Positions 50,928 to 59,071 are shown, counted from the first letter of the stretch. The stretch is DNA of 64,000 bases from Promicromonospora thailandica (GCF_024171955.1 NZ_JAMTCS010000005.1:1-64000); one strand, 5' to 3'. Made by a program: numbers and translations. The notes: generated by a model from the letters alone, not told the origin.

Positions 50928-51791
50928 CTACCTGCCTTTGCCCTTTTTCTTCCCCTTGGCCGCCGAGCGCGTGCCCTTACCTCGCGGCACGGCGCCCCGC
51001 GCCGTCGTACCGGTCCCGCGCCGTCCGCCGCCGGACCGGCCCGTGGTCCCGCCCGACTTCGCAGTCCCTGACTTCTTCGCCCCGGCCCGCGTCTTCGTGT
51101 CCTCGCCCCGGCCGCCCACGCCACCAGCCGTGGCGCGGGCCGGGCCGCCCCGTCCGCGCGAGCTGTTCACCGTGCGACCGCGGACGATCCCGATGAGCTC
51201 CTCCACCAGGTCGGTGGTGCGCTCGACCGGCCAGACCAGCCCGACGGGCGCCGTCGGCCCGTCGGAGAGCACGCGACAGGTGACGTCCTTGCGCCGGTGC
51301 AGGCGGGCGAGCGACATGGGCAGCACGGCGACGCCCACGTTGGCGGCGACCGTCGAGACCGCGTCGGCCGTGGTCGGAACGCGCTCCAACGGGTTGCCGT
51401 CCGGATCGGTCGGCACCACACCCGGCACGGGGTGCGTGGCGAACAGGACATCGTCCGCGGGCACCCAGACCGGGTCCTCGGCGATGTCGGCGCTGCTCAC
51501 GGTCTCGTCGTCGGCCAGCGCCGCGAGAAGGTGGTCGCGCGAGAAGCACACCACCGGCGCCTCCTCGTAGAGCGGGATCGCGGAGAAGACCTCCTTGTCC
51601 ACGGGCAGCCGGCCGACGGCGGCGTCGACCTCCCCGGACTCCAGGGCGGACGGTACGGCGGACGCCTCGACCTGCACGAGCTCGAGCTCGACGTCCGGCA
51701 GCCGCTCACGCCACACGCCGGCCCACTTGCCCGGCGTCGCGCCCGGCACGTACGCGAGACGAAAGGGCGCGGCCGGCTCAGGTTCACTCAC
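50928..51791 (-). CDS. LysR-type substrate-binding domain protein without HTH, basic tail
   Basis: This 287-aa protein is a LysR effector domain from its first residues (FRLAYVPGATPGKWAGVW, ASAVPSALESGEVDAAVGRLP, VSTVAANVGVAVLPMSLARL), with no winged helix-turn-helix before it. After residue 195 comes a tail of about 90 residues made of Lys, Arg, Gly, Ser and Thr, like histone or nucleoid-protein tails, that could bind DNA non-specifically. I take the GTG at 51791: TAGCCT stands 6 bases upstream, whereas the GTG at 51797 directly abuts that element. In actinobacteria this family often sits by DUF5997, here separated by a repeat field and one gene. The ligand is unknown. Confidence 0.82.
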   Translation of the reverse strand: MSEPEPAAPFRLAYVPGATPGKWAGVWRERLPDVELELVQVEASAVPSALESGEVDAAVGRLPVDKEVFSAIPLYEEAPVVCFSRDHLLAALADDETVSSADIAEDPVWVPADDVLFATHPVPGVVPTDPDGNPLERVPTTADAVSTVAANVGVAVLPMSLARLHRRKDVTCRVLSDGPTAPVGLVWPVERTTDLVEELIGIVRGRTVNSSRGRGGPARATAGGVGGRGEDTKTRAGAKKSGTAKSGGTTGRSGGGRRGTGTTARGAVPRGKGTRSAAKGKKKGKGR

Positions 51792-51797
51792 CCCCAC

Positions 51798-51803
51798 AGG
51801 CTA
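51798..51803 (-). promoter_or_regulatory. Leaderless -10 element of the LysR-domain gene
   Basis: TAGCCT on the minus strand stands 6 bases before the GTG at 51791. Confidence 0.5.
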
Positions 51804-51904
51804 CGGCCCTCCCGGCCGCGAGCCCGTGCGCCCGACGCCGACCCGCCGACCTGCGCCGGCCCCCGCCGGCGCCGGCCCTCGCCGGCGCCGACCGTCACGG
51901 GCGC

Positions 51905-52440
51905 CGACTGCAGACGTCCTCACACCGCCCGGCCGACTGCAGACTTCCTCCCGCCGACAGCCGTCGACTGCAGACTTCCTCACGCCGACAGCCGTCGACT
52001 GCAGAGTTTCCGACGCCATGACGCCTGTCGGCCGAGAGAAACTCTGCAGTGGGCGACTGCGGTCAGCGGCTGCAGTCAGCGGCTGCGGTGGCGACCGTCC
52101 CGGGCGACACCGCTACGCGAGCGAGACGCCAGCGCCGTCGTCAGCGCCGTCGCCGACTGCAGACTTCCTCACTCCGCCCGGCCGACTGCAGACTTCCTCC
52201 CGCCGACAGCTGTCGACTGCAGAGTTTCCGACGCCACGACGCCTGTCGGCCGAGAGAAACTCTGCAGTGGGCGACTGCGGTGGCGACCGGACTGCGACCG
52301 CCCCGGGCGACACCGCCACGCGAGCGAGGGGCCATCGCTGACTGCAGACTTCCTCACGCCGACAGCCATCAACTGCAGACTTCCCCACGCCGTGACGCCT
52401 GTCGGCCGAGAGAAACTCTGCAGTCAGCGGCTGCAGTGGC
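51905..52440. repeat. Composite intergenic repeat field built on ACTGCAGA
   Basis: The motif ACTGCAGACTTCCTC and near copies recur at 29-31-base steps (51907, 51936, 51967, then 52156, 52184 and 52340, 52372). Most runs end in ACTGCAGAGTTTCCGACG, which pairs with AAACTCTGCAGT downstream. A 31-base element ending in AAACTCTGCAGT occurs three times (52020-52050, 52238-52268, 52394-52424), almost identical. The whole field is about two and a half imperfect copies of a 160-220-bp unit. Frames reading through it are low-complexity shadows. Related copies lie on the other side of the next gene. Confidence 0.85.
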
Positions 52441-52496
52441 GTGCCGCGGTGGCAACCGGGCAGCCAACCTCCCCGGGGGCCACCGAGGGCGAGGCG

Positions 52497-53516
52497 TCAC
52501 ACCGAGGCCGGGAGGTGGATCGCGGCCGGCAGCCGTTCGCCCGGACGCCAGGCCAGGCGGCGCAGGTGTTCCGCGACCTGGCGACCGATGTCGCCGTCCG
52601 TGCTGTCTGCGGGAGCGGGGAATCGCAGGAGCACCACGCGGCCGGTGCCGACGAGTCGGTTCTGGCGCGCCGCGTCGTCCGCGAGCATCTCGTTCCCGGC
52701 GTGGAACTCCCTGCCGTCAATCTCGACCACCAGGTAGCGCCCGTCCGGGAGCACCCAGCAGAAGTCGACCCGGGCGAGGAACCGGCCGTCCGCCCAGAAG
52801 ACGATCTGCTGACCGTCGGGCGCAACCCCGTGGTCGACGAGCGACAGCCGGGCGAACGTCTCTGCCGGCGAGCCGTCGCTCCCGCTCACGAGCTCGAGCC
52901 ATGGACGCGCCGAGACGACGCCACGCCGGCGCCGGATCACCGCCCGGATGCGGGCCAGGTCCGCGGGGCGGATCTTCTCCTCGCGCAGCGCATCACTGAT
53001 CGCCGCCACCGCGTTGTCGCGCGGGAGCGTCAGCAGCGCCTGGCCCAGCGCGTGCACGATCTCGGCGACGTCGCGCCCGTGCCGCCGCACCACGGGAAAC
53101 GTGCCGTACCGGCGCAGGACCGTGCCCGGCCGGACACCGGCGTCCATGTACCCGGGCCGGGAGACCTCCGGCCGCAGCTGCACGGGAAGGCCGCCCACGC
53201 CCAGCAGCGCCAGCGCGCACCCGCCGGTCGCGACGCCGTCGGCGTAAGCGAGCAGGCCGATCCACGCGGCCCGACGGCGGACGTGGTCGTGGCGGCCCTC
53301 CCGGAGTCGCTCCTGCACCGGCACCGCGCAGGTGTCGTACACCCCGCGCGTGACGCGGGTCCAGGTGTGCGCGCGGACCAGCCGGTGCACGACCTGGCTG
53401 CCGATCCCGGCCTGCGTGCACTGGGCGATGCTCACCAGGCCTTCCTGGCGGGAGGCCAGCTCCCAGACCTCGTCGGGGATGTCCCGTGGATACCTCACCC
53501 AGAGATCAGAGCCCAT
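52497..53516 (-). CDS. AbiEi-type antitoxin domain fused to DUF559-like nuclease fold
   Basis: This 339-aa protein starts with an AbiEi_4-type winged helix (IPDEVWELASRQEGLVSIAQ) and the ThrTrpXArgValThrArgGlyValTyr motif that follows it in this family. The C-terminal third resembles DUF559/Vsr-like PD-(D/E)XK nucleases: RVDFCW, then VVEIDGREFH, with Asp and Glu spaced as in the active site. No toxin (AbiEii) gene is adjacent, so it is not a complete type IV toxin-antitoxin pair; such stand-alone proteins are common in Micrococcales and their role is unknown. ATG at 53516 is the first supported start. It is flanked on both sides by ACTGCAGA repeats, which suggests an inserted unit. Confidence 0.75.
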   Translation of the reverse strand: MGSDLWVRYPRDIPDEVWELASRQEGLVSIAQCTQAGIGSQVVHRLVRAHTWTRVTRGVYDTCAVPVQERLREGRHDHVRRRAAWIGLLAYADGVATGGCALALLGVGGLPVQLRPEVSRPGYMDAGVRPGTVLRRYGTFPVVRRHGRDVAEIVHALGQALLTLPRDNAVAAISDALREEKIRPADLARIRAVIRRRRGVVSARPWLELVSGSDGSPAETFARLSLVDHGVAPDGQQIVFWADGRFLARVDFCWVLPDGRYLVVEIDGREFHAGNEMLADDAARQNRLVGTGRVVLLRFPAPADSTDGDIGRQVAEHLRRLAWRPGERLPAAIHLPASV

Positions 53517-53641
53517 CCCGCCCGACGGCGGTGGCCGGGCGATGGGCACCTGTGGACGACGACGCCTGTGGTCGACGTCCGACCGTTGCACCGCCGTGGC
53601 GAGGGTCCGCCCACGACCCGATCAGTCCCGTCAGCGGTCCG

Positions 53642-53731
53642 CGACTGCAGAGCTGCTGACGTCCGGAGCGTCGGGCGCCCGGACAAAGTCTGCAGTCGGC
53701 CGCAGCACGCGTCCGGAAGTCTGCAGTCGGG
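53642..53731. repeat. ACTGCAGA repeat copies upstream of the AbiEi/DUF559 gene
   Basis: CGACTGCAGA (53642-53651) pairs with TCTGCAGTCG (53689-53698), and GTCCGG (53661-53666) with CCGGAC (53679-53684) inside it, giving a two-step hairpin. A further AGTCTGCAGTCGG lies at 53718-53730. These belong to the family seen at 51905-52440, on the far side of the gene. The rest of the 269-base gap (53517-53785) shows no gene. Confidence 0.75.
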
Positions 53732-53773
53732 TCCGAGGGCGGCGTCCGGAGCAGGTGGCGGCCCGCACCGAAG

Positions 53774-53779
53774 TACCCT
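53774..53779 (+). promoter_or_regulatory. Leaderless -10 element of the DUF5997 gene
   Basis: TACCCT stands 6 bases before the ATG at 53786. Confidence 0.55.
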
Positions 53780-53785
53780 GGGACC

Positions 53786-54187
53786 ATGAGCTCCTCCTTC
53801 GCCTCGCAGCGGTTCAAGCCGTCCAACGCCGCCAAGCGGCTCGGCGTCTATCTGCCTGCCACGCCACAGGAGTTCCAGGACACCCCGCTCACGCGCGCGG
53901 AGCTCGAGGAGCTGGAGACCAACCCGCCGGAGTGGCTGGCCGATCTGCGCCGTAACGGCCCGCACCCGCGCCCCGTGGTGGCCGGGCGCCTCGGCATCTC
54001 CATCGCCGGCCTGGCCCGAGGCGGCGTCACGGACCCGCTGACCACCGAGCAGATCAACGAGCTGCGCGAGGACCCGCCGGAGTGGCTCGTCCACGAGCGC
54101 CAGGTCGCCGCGCAGGTGCGTGCCGAGGAGGAGCGCCTGGAGGAGGCGCGCAGGTCGGCGGAGAAGAAGACCCGCTCCGCGCGGTGA
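53786..54187 (+). CDS. DUF5997 family protein
   Basis: This 133-aa protein matches DUF5997: LGVYLPATPQEFQDTPLTRAEL, NPPEWLADLRRNGPHPRPVVAGRLGISIAGLARGG in two halves and a second PPEWL, followed by a charged coiled-coil tail. The repeated E(D/N)PPEWL segments flank a helical core that could be a small DNA-binding domain, but the role is unknown. The stop overlaps the next start (GTGA), so it is coupled to the methyltransferase. The start has a leaderless -10. Confidence 0.85.
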   Translation: MSSSFASQRFKPSNAAKRLGVYLPATPQEFQDTPLTRAELEELETNPPEWLADLRRNGPHPRPVVAGRLGISIAGLARGGVTDPLTTEQINELREDPPEWLVHERQVAAQVRAEEERLEEARRSAEKKTRSAR

Positions 54188-55413
54188 ACCCGGAGGTCGA
54201 GTCCGCCCTCGCCGCGCTGCGGCCGTACCCCGAGGACGGTTCGCGCGCCGACGGGCCGGTCGCCGTCGATGCCACCGACCGTCTGCTGCTCGACGAGGCG
54301 GCCACGCTGCTCACTCCCGAAGATGACCGCGTGGTCATCATCGGCGACCGGTTCGGGGCGCTGACCCTCGGCGCCCTCGCCCTCGGCGCCCGCCATGTCG
54401 ACGTGCACACCGACGCGGTCACGGCGGAGACCGCCCTCCGCGCCAACAGCGACCCCGCGGCCCGCACGGCAGACAGGCCCGACGCCGACCCGACCCCCGG
54501 CTACACCCTCCACGACAGCCTCTCGCCCGACCTCCTCCGCGGCGCCCGCCTCGTGCTCCTGCAGCTGCCCACGTCGCTCGCGGAGCTGACCGAGATCGCC
54601 GAGCACGTCGCCCGCGAAGCGGACCCCGCGGTCATCTTGCTCGCCGGCGGGCGGGTCAAGCACATGACCCGCGCCATGAACGACGTGCTGGGGGCATCGT
54701 TTCGGCAGGTCAGCGCGTCACTGGCCCGGCAGAAGTCGCGGTTGCTGATCGCCCGGGAGCCGCGGCCCGACGTCGGACCGCTCACCTATCCCGTCACGGC
54801 GCGGCTCACCGATCCCGAGATCGCCCACGCCCTCGCCCCCGCGAGGCAGGCGGCTGGCCTCGCCGTCGTCGCGCACGGTGCCGCGTTCGCCGGCGCCGGC
54901 CTGGACCTGGGCACCCGGTTCCTCCTGGCCCAGGCGCACCGCTGGCCGGCGTCGCCCGCGGTCGCCGTCGACCTCGGCTGCGGCACCGGAATCCTGGCCG
55001 CCGTGCTGGCGCTGCGCTCCCCGGCCACGCGGGTGATCGCGACCGACCGGAGCGCGGCGGCCTGCGCGTCCGCCCGCGCGACGCTCGCCGCGAACGGCGT
55101 CGCGGGCACGGTGCTGCGGGACGACGCCGGAGCGGCCCTGGCCGACGACTCGGCCGACCTCGTGCTGCTCAACCCGCCCTTCCACGACCGGGCCGCGCTG
55201 AGCACCGACGCGGCACACCGGATGTTCGCCACGGCGGGCCGCGTGCTGCGTGACGGCGGCGAGCTGTGGACTGTCTTCAACACGGGCCTGCACTACCGCA
55301 ACGCCCTGGAACGGGCCGTCGGGCCGACGGAGCATGTCGCCCAGAACACGCGGTTCACCGTGACCCGGAGTGTGCGGAAACTACTTACCGACGTGTCAGT
55401 AGAGGCCGGTTAG
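54184..55413 (+). CDS. Class I rRNA guanine methyltransferase, RlmG/RsmC type
   Basis: This 409-aa methyltransferase has two tandem Rossmann-like halves, as in RsmC and RlmG, which methylate N2 of guanine in rRNA. The N-terminal half is degenerate (VVIIGDRFGALTLGALALGA), and the C-terminal half is catalytic, with VAVDLGCGTGILAAVLAL (near residue 265) and motif IV LLNPPFHDR. The target (16S or 23S) cannot be told from the sequence. GTG at 54184 overlaps the DUF5997 stop. Confidence 0.88.
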   Translation: MNPEVESALAALRPYPEDGSRADGPVAVDATDRLLLDEAATLLTPEDDRVVIIGDRFGALTLGALALGARHVDVHTDAVTAETALRANSDPAARTADRPDADPTPGYTLHDSLSPDLLRGARLVLLQLPTSLAELTEIAEHVAREADPAVILLAGGRVKHMTRAMNDVLGASFRQVSASLARQKSRLLIAREPRPDVGPLTYPVTARLTDPEIAHALAPARQAAGLAVVAHGAAFAGAGLDLGTRFLLAQAHRWPASPAVAVDLGCGTGILAAVLALRSPATRVIATDRSAAACASARATLAANGVAGTVLRDDAGAALADDSADLVLLNPPFHDRAALSTDAAHRMFATAGRVLRDGGELWTVFNTGLHYRNALERAVGPTEHVAQNTRFTVTRSVRKLLTDVSVEAG

Positions 55414-55497
55414 CCTGGCGAGGCGCCCACACCGGGCGCGCCCGCACGGCAGCACGACCGGACTTCACCGGCCTGCCCCGAGCCGAAGGAACTGTCG

Positions 55498-57546
55498 ATG
55501 AGGACACTCCGCACCACCCTGCGCGGCGCCGCCGTCGCGGCGGTCGCAGCGTCGCTGGCCGCGGGAGCGGCGGTGACGGCACTGCCGGCCACCGCGAGCC
55601 CCGCCGACGGACAGGGCAGGGCGATTGCCCCCGCCGCCACGCCGAAGGACCCGACGCAGGCCCAGCACACGCACGCCACCCAGAACAAGCACAAGGGTGG
55701 CAAGCACCACCCCGGCAAGCACCGTCCCGGCAAGCACAAGGGCAAGCACAAGCCGAAGCAGGCCGTCGACCCGGACTTCGGGCCCAACGTCACCTTCATC
55801 GACCCGAGCTGGAGCACGGACCGGATCAACTCGTTCCTCGACACGGTGAACGACGAGGCGGAGTTCAGCCTCGACCGGCACCAGGTGTTCTTCGAGCCGG
55901 GCACGTACGGCAGCGCCGCCGGGCAGGACGACCCGGCCACCGCCACCGGCATCGTGAACGCGGAGGTCGGCTACTACGAGTCGATCGCGGGCCTCGGTTC
56001 CCAGCCGGGCGACGTGCTCATCAACGGCGCGCTGCACGTCGAGCCCGTCGTGGGCTGCCCGGACCAGCCGTGGGCGTGCGCCGACCCGGGCTCGCTCACG
56101 CGGTTCTGGCGCTCCATGTCGAACCTCGCGTTCAACCCGATCCAGCGCCCCGTCGGCGAGGACGCCGCACGGCCGTTCCCGGCGGGCGTCGTCGAGCCGC
56201 ACCAGATGCGGTGGGCGGTCTCGCAGGCCGCGCCCATGCGCCGCGTCGACGTGCGGGGCAGCCTGACCGTGTTCGGCCGGTACGGCGAGTTCGCCTCGGG
56301 CGGCTACCTGGCCAACTCCCGCGTGTCCGGCACCATCGCCACCGGCTCCCAGCAGCAGTGGTACACCCGCAACAGCGAGGTGGGCACGTGGGACGGCGGG
56401 GTGTGGAACATGGTGTTCTCGGGTGTCCAGGGCGCCCCGGCCACCGATTTCGGCCAGGACCTCTCCGGTGGCGCCAAGGGCGTCAAGACCACCCTCGAGA
56501 GCACGCCCGTCAGCCGGGAGGCGCCGTTCCTCCTGCGCGGCTCGGACGGCGAGCTCAAGGTCTTCGTGCCGCACGCCAGGACCAGCAGCCGGGGTGTCGA
56601 CTGGGGCACGGACGCGGCGTCGGGCCGCACCATCCCGATCAGCGACGTGTACGTGGCGCGGGCCGGCACGGACACCGCCGCCTCGATCAACGCGGCCATG
56701 GCGGGCGGCAAGCACCTGCTGCTCACCCCGGGCGTGTACGAGCTGGACGCGCCGATCCGCGTGGACCGCGCCCGGACGGTCGTGCTCGGCCTCGGGTACG
56801 CGTCGCTCACGCCGACGGCCGGCAACGCCGCGCTCGAGGTCGGCGACGTGCCCGGCGTCGTCGTCGCGGGCATCACGGTGGACGCCAACACGCCGGAGTC
56901 GGAGACCCTGGTGCGCGTGGGGACGTCCGGGAACGGGGCCGGCGACGCCGCCGACCCGACCACGCTCAGCGACGTGTTCGTCCGCGTGGGCGGCCCGTGG
57001 GCCGGCAAGGCGGTCACCTCGATCGAGGTGAACAGCGACCACACGCTGCTCGACCACATCTGGGCCTGGCGCGGCGACCACGGCCAGGGCATCGGCTGGG
57101 ACACCAACACGGGTGCGCACGGCGTGGTGGTCAACGGTGACGACGTCACCGCGACCGGGCTGTTCGTGGAGCACTACCAGGAGAACCAGACGGTCTGGAA
57201 CGGCGAGCGCGGCCGCACGGTCTTCTACCAGAGCGAGATCCCCTACGACCCGCCGTCGCAGGCGGCGTACATGGACGGCGGCCGGCTGGGCTGGGCGTCC
57301 TACCGCGTGGCGGACGGCGTGACCGACCACGAGGCGATCGGCCTCGGCGTGTACTCGTTCTTCAACCAGGGCGTGGACATCCGGGTCGAGTCGGGCATCC
57401 AGGTGCCGAACACGCCCGGCGTGCGGTTCCGCTCCATGACGAGCGTGTTCCTCAACGGCTCGGGCGGCATCAACCACGTCGTCAACGACACGGGCGCCCC
57501 TGCGGTCGGCAGCTTCGCCAGCCCGCAGGTGGTCAGCTACCCGTAG
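55498..57546 (+). CDS. Secreted right-handed beta-helix protein (GH55-like), His/Lys-rich linker
   Basis: This 682-aa extracellular protein has a Sec signal peptide (cleavage near TASPADG), a linker with ten-plus alternating His, Lys, Gly and Pro residues (about residues 60-87) and a long domain of two parallel beta-helix halves (ADP-type turns; VRVDRARTVVLGLGYASLTP, GVVVAGITVDAN). The pattern is that of actinobacterial proteins called adenylyl cyclase or coagulation factor 5/8-like, which resemble GH55 exo-beta-1,3-glucanases. Catalysis is not proven here. The linker could bind metal or wall polymers. ATG at 55498 follows GAAGGA. A TAGCCT -10 lies at about 55411, inside the end of the upstream gene. 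A long hairpin follows. Confidence 0.8.
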   Translation: MRTLRTTLRGAAVAAVAASLAAGAAVTALPATASPADGQGRAIAPAATPKDPTQAQHTHATQNKHKGGKHHPGKHRPGKHKGKHKPKQAVDPDFGPNVTFIDPSWSTDRINSFLDTVNDEAEFSLDRHQVFFEPGTYGSAAGQDDPATATGIVNAEVGYYESIAGLGSQPGDVLINGALHVEPVVGCPDQPWACADPGSLTRFWRSMSNLAFNPIQRPVGEDAARPFPAGVVEPHQMRWAVSQAAPMRRVDVRGSLTVFGRYGEFASGGYLANSRVSGTIATGSQQQWYTRNSEVGTWDGGVWNMVFSGVQGAPATDFGQDLSGGAKGVKTTLESTPVSREAPFLLRGSDGELKVFVPHARTSSRGVDWGTDAASGRTIPISDVYVARAGTDTAASINAAMAGGKHLLLTPGVYELDAPIRVDRARTVVLGLGYASLTPTAGNAALEVGDVPGVVVAGITVDANTPESETLVRVGTSGNGAGDAADPTTLSDVFVRVGGPWAGKAVTSIEVNSDHTLLDHIWAWRGDHGQGIGWDTNTGAHGVVVNGDDVTATGLFVEHYQENQTVWNGERGRTVFYQSEIPYDPPSQAAYMDGGRLGWASYRVADGVTDHEAIGLGVYSFFNQGVDIRVESGIQVPNTPGVRFRSMTSVFLNGSGGINHVVNDTGAPAVGSFASPQVVSYP

Positions 57547-57552
57547 AACACG

Positions 57553-57609
57553 TGAGTGCGGGATCTTCGCCCTTCTGGCACCCAGAAAAGGGCGAAGATC
57601 CCGCACTCA
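57553..57609. terminator. Bidirectional hairpin between beta-helix and FKBP genes
   Basis: Perfect 22-bp arms (57553-57574 with 57588-57609), extended inward by TTCTGG and CCAGAA, lie between two convergent stop codons. Confidence 0.85.
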
Positions 57610-57615
57610 GCGGGG

Positions 57616-58017
57616 TCACTTGACGGCGACGATGTCCACGACGAAGACCAGGGTGTCCGTGCCGCCGATGCCGGCCTGCGGCACGCCGCGCGCGCCGTAG
57701 CCGTGCTCCGGCGGGATCGAGAGCATCAGGCGCGAGCCGACGTTCTGGCCGACCATGCCCTTGTCCCAGCCCCCGATGACCGCGCCGACGCCGATCGGGA
57801 AGTCGATGGTGGTGCCGCGGTCGTAGGAGTTGTCGAAGACGTGGCCGCCCCAGGTCTGGCCCAGGTAGTTCACCACGATGGTGCGCCCGGACTCGACGAC
57901 CGGACCGTTGCCCTCGGAGAGCACCTGGACCTGCAGGCCGGCGGGTGCGTCACCCTCGGGGAAGGTCAGCTCCGGCTTGTCGCCGAAGGCGCCGGAAGCG
58001 GTAGGAAGCGTGGTCAC
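57616..58017 (-). CDS. FKBP-type peptidyl-prolyl cis-trans isomerase
   Basis: This single-domain FKBP (133 aa, cytoplasmic) catalyses proline isomerisation during folding. Conserved features include VVNYLGQTWGGHVFDNSYDRG, VIGGWDKGMVGQNVGSRLMLSIPPEHGYG in two parts and the final strand TLVFVVDIVAVK. The first 25 residues carry KPELTFPEGDAPAGL, usual for actinobacterial FKBPs. GTG at 58017 follows GAGAGG; the long frame upstream is a shadow of the LysR gene. Confidence 0.92.
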   Translation of the reverse strand: MTTLPTASGAFGDKPELTFPEGDAPAGLQVQVLSEGNGPVVESGRTIVVNYLGQTWGGHVFDNSYDRGTTIDFPIGVGAVIGGWDKGMVGQNVGSRLMLSIPPEHGYGARGVPQAGIGGTDTLVFVVDIVAVK

Positions 58018-58040
58018 GAGGATTACCTCTCGGTCGGGAG

Positions 58041-58062
58041 GACGCCGGGCGTTCCCGGCGTC
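58041..58062 (-). terminator. Hairpin between LysR and FKBP genes
   Basis: GACGCCGGG and CCCGGCGTC pair perfectly around CGTT, 15 bases after the LysR stop. It may end the LysR transcript before the FKBP start. Confidence 0.6.
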
Positions 58063-58076
58063 GGTACGCCTCCACC

Positions 58077-58988
58077 CTATGCGGCGGCGACGGCTGCCCG
58101 CGAAGCGACGGCGGCCTGGCGCAAGGCCTCCAGGGCGGCGACGACCGGCGGCGTGTGCGCGACGGCGTCCTGCACCACCGCGTGGATCGAGCGCACCGGC
58201 GTGGGCCGGACCACGGGTACGGCGACCGTGCCGGGCGGCAGCTGCACGGCACCCAGCTCCGGCAGCACCGTCATGCCGATCCCGGCGTCCACGAAGGCCA
58301 GCGCCGTCGGGTAGTCGTGCGCCTCGACGTGGAACGTGGGGCTGAACCCCGCGGCCGTGCACGCCTCCAGGAGGTTGCGGCGGCACCATCCGCGTGCGAA
58401 GTCGTTGTCCACCCAGGACTCGTCGGCGAGCTCGGCCAGCTCGATCTCGTCCCGGTCCGCGAACCGGTGCCCGCGCGGCAGCACCACGACGTAGGGGTCG
58501 TCGAGCAGGTGGTGCGCGGTGAAGCCGCTGCCCGGGTCGAACCCGCGCCGCGCCACGGCCACCTGGACGTCGGCCCGGTCCTCGGCCTGGTCGGGGATGT
58601 GCTCGGCGAGCTCCAGGTCGAGCCGGACACCGGGGAACTCCGTGGTGAGCACGCGCACCACGTCCGGCAGCCAGGCCGAGCCCACCGACGCGAAGTACGC
58701 GACCGACAGCGAACCGGTCCGGCCGGCGCGCAGGTCGGCGATCATCGACTCGGCCTCGCCGAGGCGTTCGAGCACGCCGTCGGCCTGCGCGGCCAGGGCG
58801 TGCCCCGCCGCGGTGGGCCGGATGCCGCGGCCGTGCCGGGCCAGCAGCTTCAGCCCGGTCTCGCGCTGGAGCGCCGAGACGTGCTGGCTGACGGCGGACG
58901 GCGTGTAGCCGAGGTTGGCGGCCGCCGCGCCGATCGAACCCGAGGCGACGACGGACCGGAAGACGCGGAGCCGGTGGACATCGAGCAT
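58077..58988 (-). CDS. LysR-family regulator, divergent from an EamA transporter
   Basis: This LysR-type regulator (303 aa) has a winged helix-turn-helix (LRVFRSVVASGSIGAAAANLGYTPSAVSQHVSALQ) and an effector domain (about 90-300). I take the ATG at 58988 because TATGGT stands 7 bases upstream; the ATG at 59000 overlaps that element. It is divergent from the EamA gene 83 bases away and probably regulates it. Confidence 0.88.
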   Translation of the reverse strand: MLDVHRLRVFRSVVASGSIGAAAANLGYTPSAVSQHVSALQRETGLKLLARHGRGIRPTAAGHALAAQADGVLERLGEAESMIADLRAGRTGSLSVAYFASVGSAWLPDVVRVLTTEFPGVRLDLELAEHIPDQAEDRADVQVAVARRGFDPGSGFTAHHLLDDPYVVVLPRGHRFADRDEIELAELADESWVDNDFARGWCRRNLLEACTAAGFSPTFHVEAHDYPTALAFVDAGIGMTVLPELGAVQLPPGTVAVPVVRPTPVRSIHAVVQDAVAHTPPVVAALEALRQAAVASRAAVAAA

Positions 58989-58995
58989 GGCACCC

Positions 58996-59001
58996 ACCAT
59001 A
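58996..59001 (-). promoter_or_regulatory. Leaderless -10 element of the second LysR gene
   Basis: TATGGT on the minus strand stands 7 bases before the ATG at 58988. Confidence 0.5.
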
Positions 59002-59071
59002 CAGCGCCACTGAATCCAGATGAAGGAAGAATCGCTGGTGCTTCACAGTGCTCCCGGGCGACGATCGGTCC

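Noticed and set aside
51595-52341. A 248-codon open frame crossing the repeat field, with repeated peptide segments
   Set aside because: It has no ribosome-binding site, its peptide repeats are a by-product of DNA repeats that stay open in several frames, and it starts inside the opposite-strand LysR-domain gene.
51905-52440. Possible CRISPR array
   Set aside because: Unit spacing is irregular (29-31 bases within long 160-220-bp units), the spacers are themselves repeats, the units form inverted pairs, and no cas gene is present.
52497-53516. Complete type IV toxin-antitoxin system
   Set aside because: Only the AbiEi-like domain is present; no nucleotidyltransferase toxin gene (AbiEii) lies on either side.
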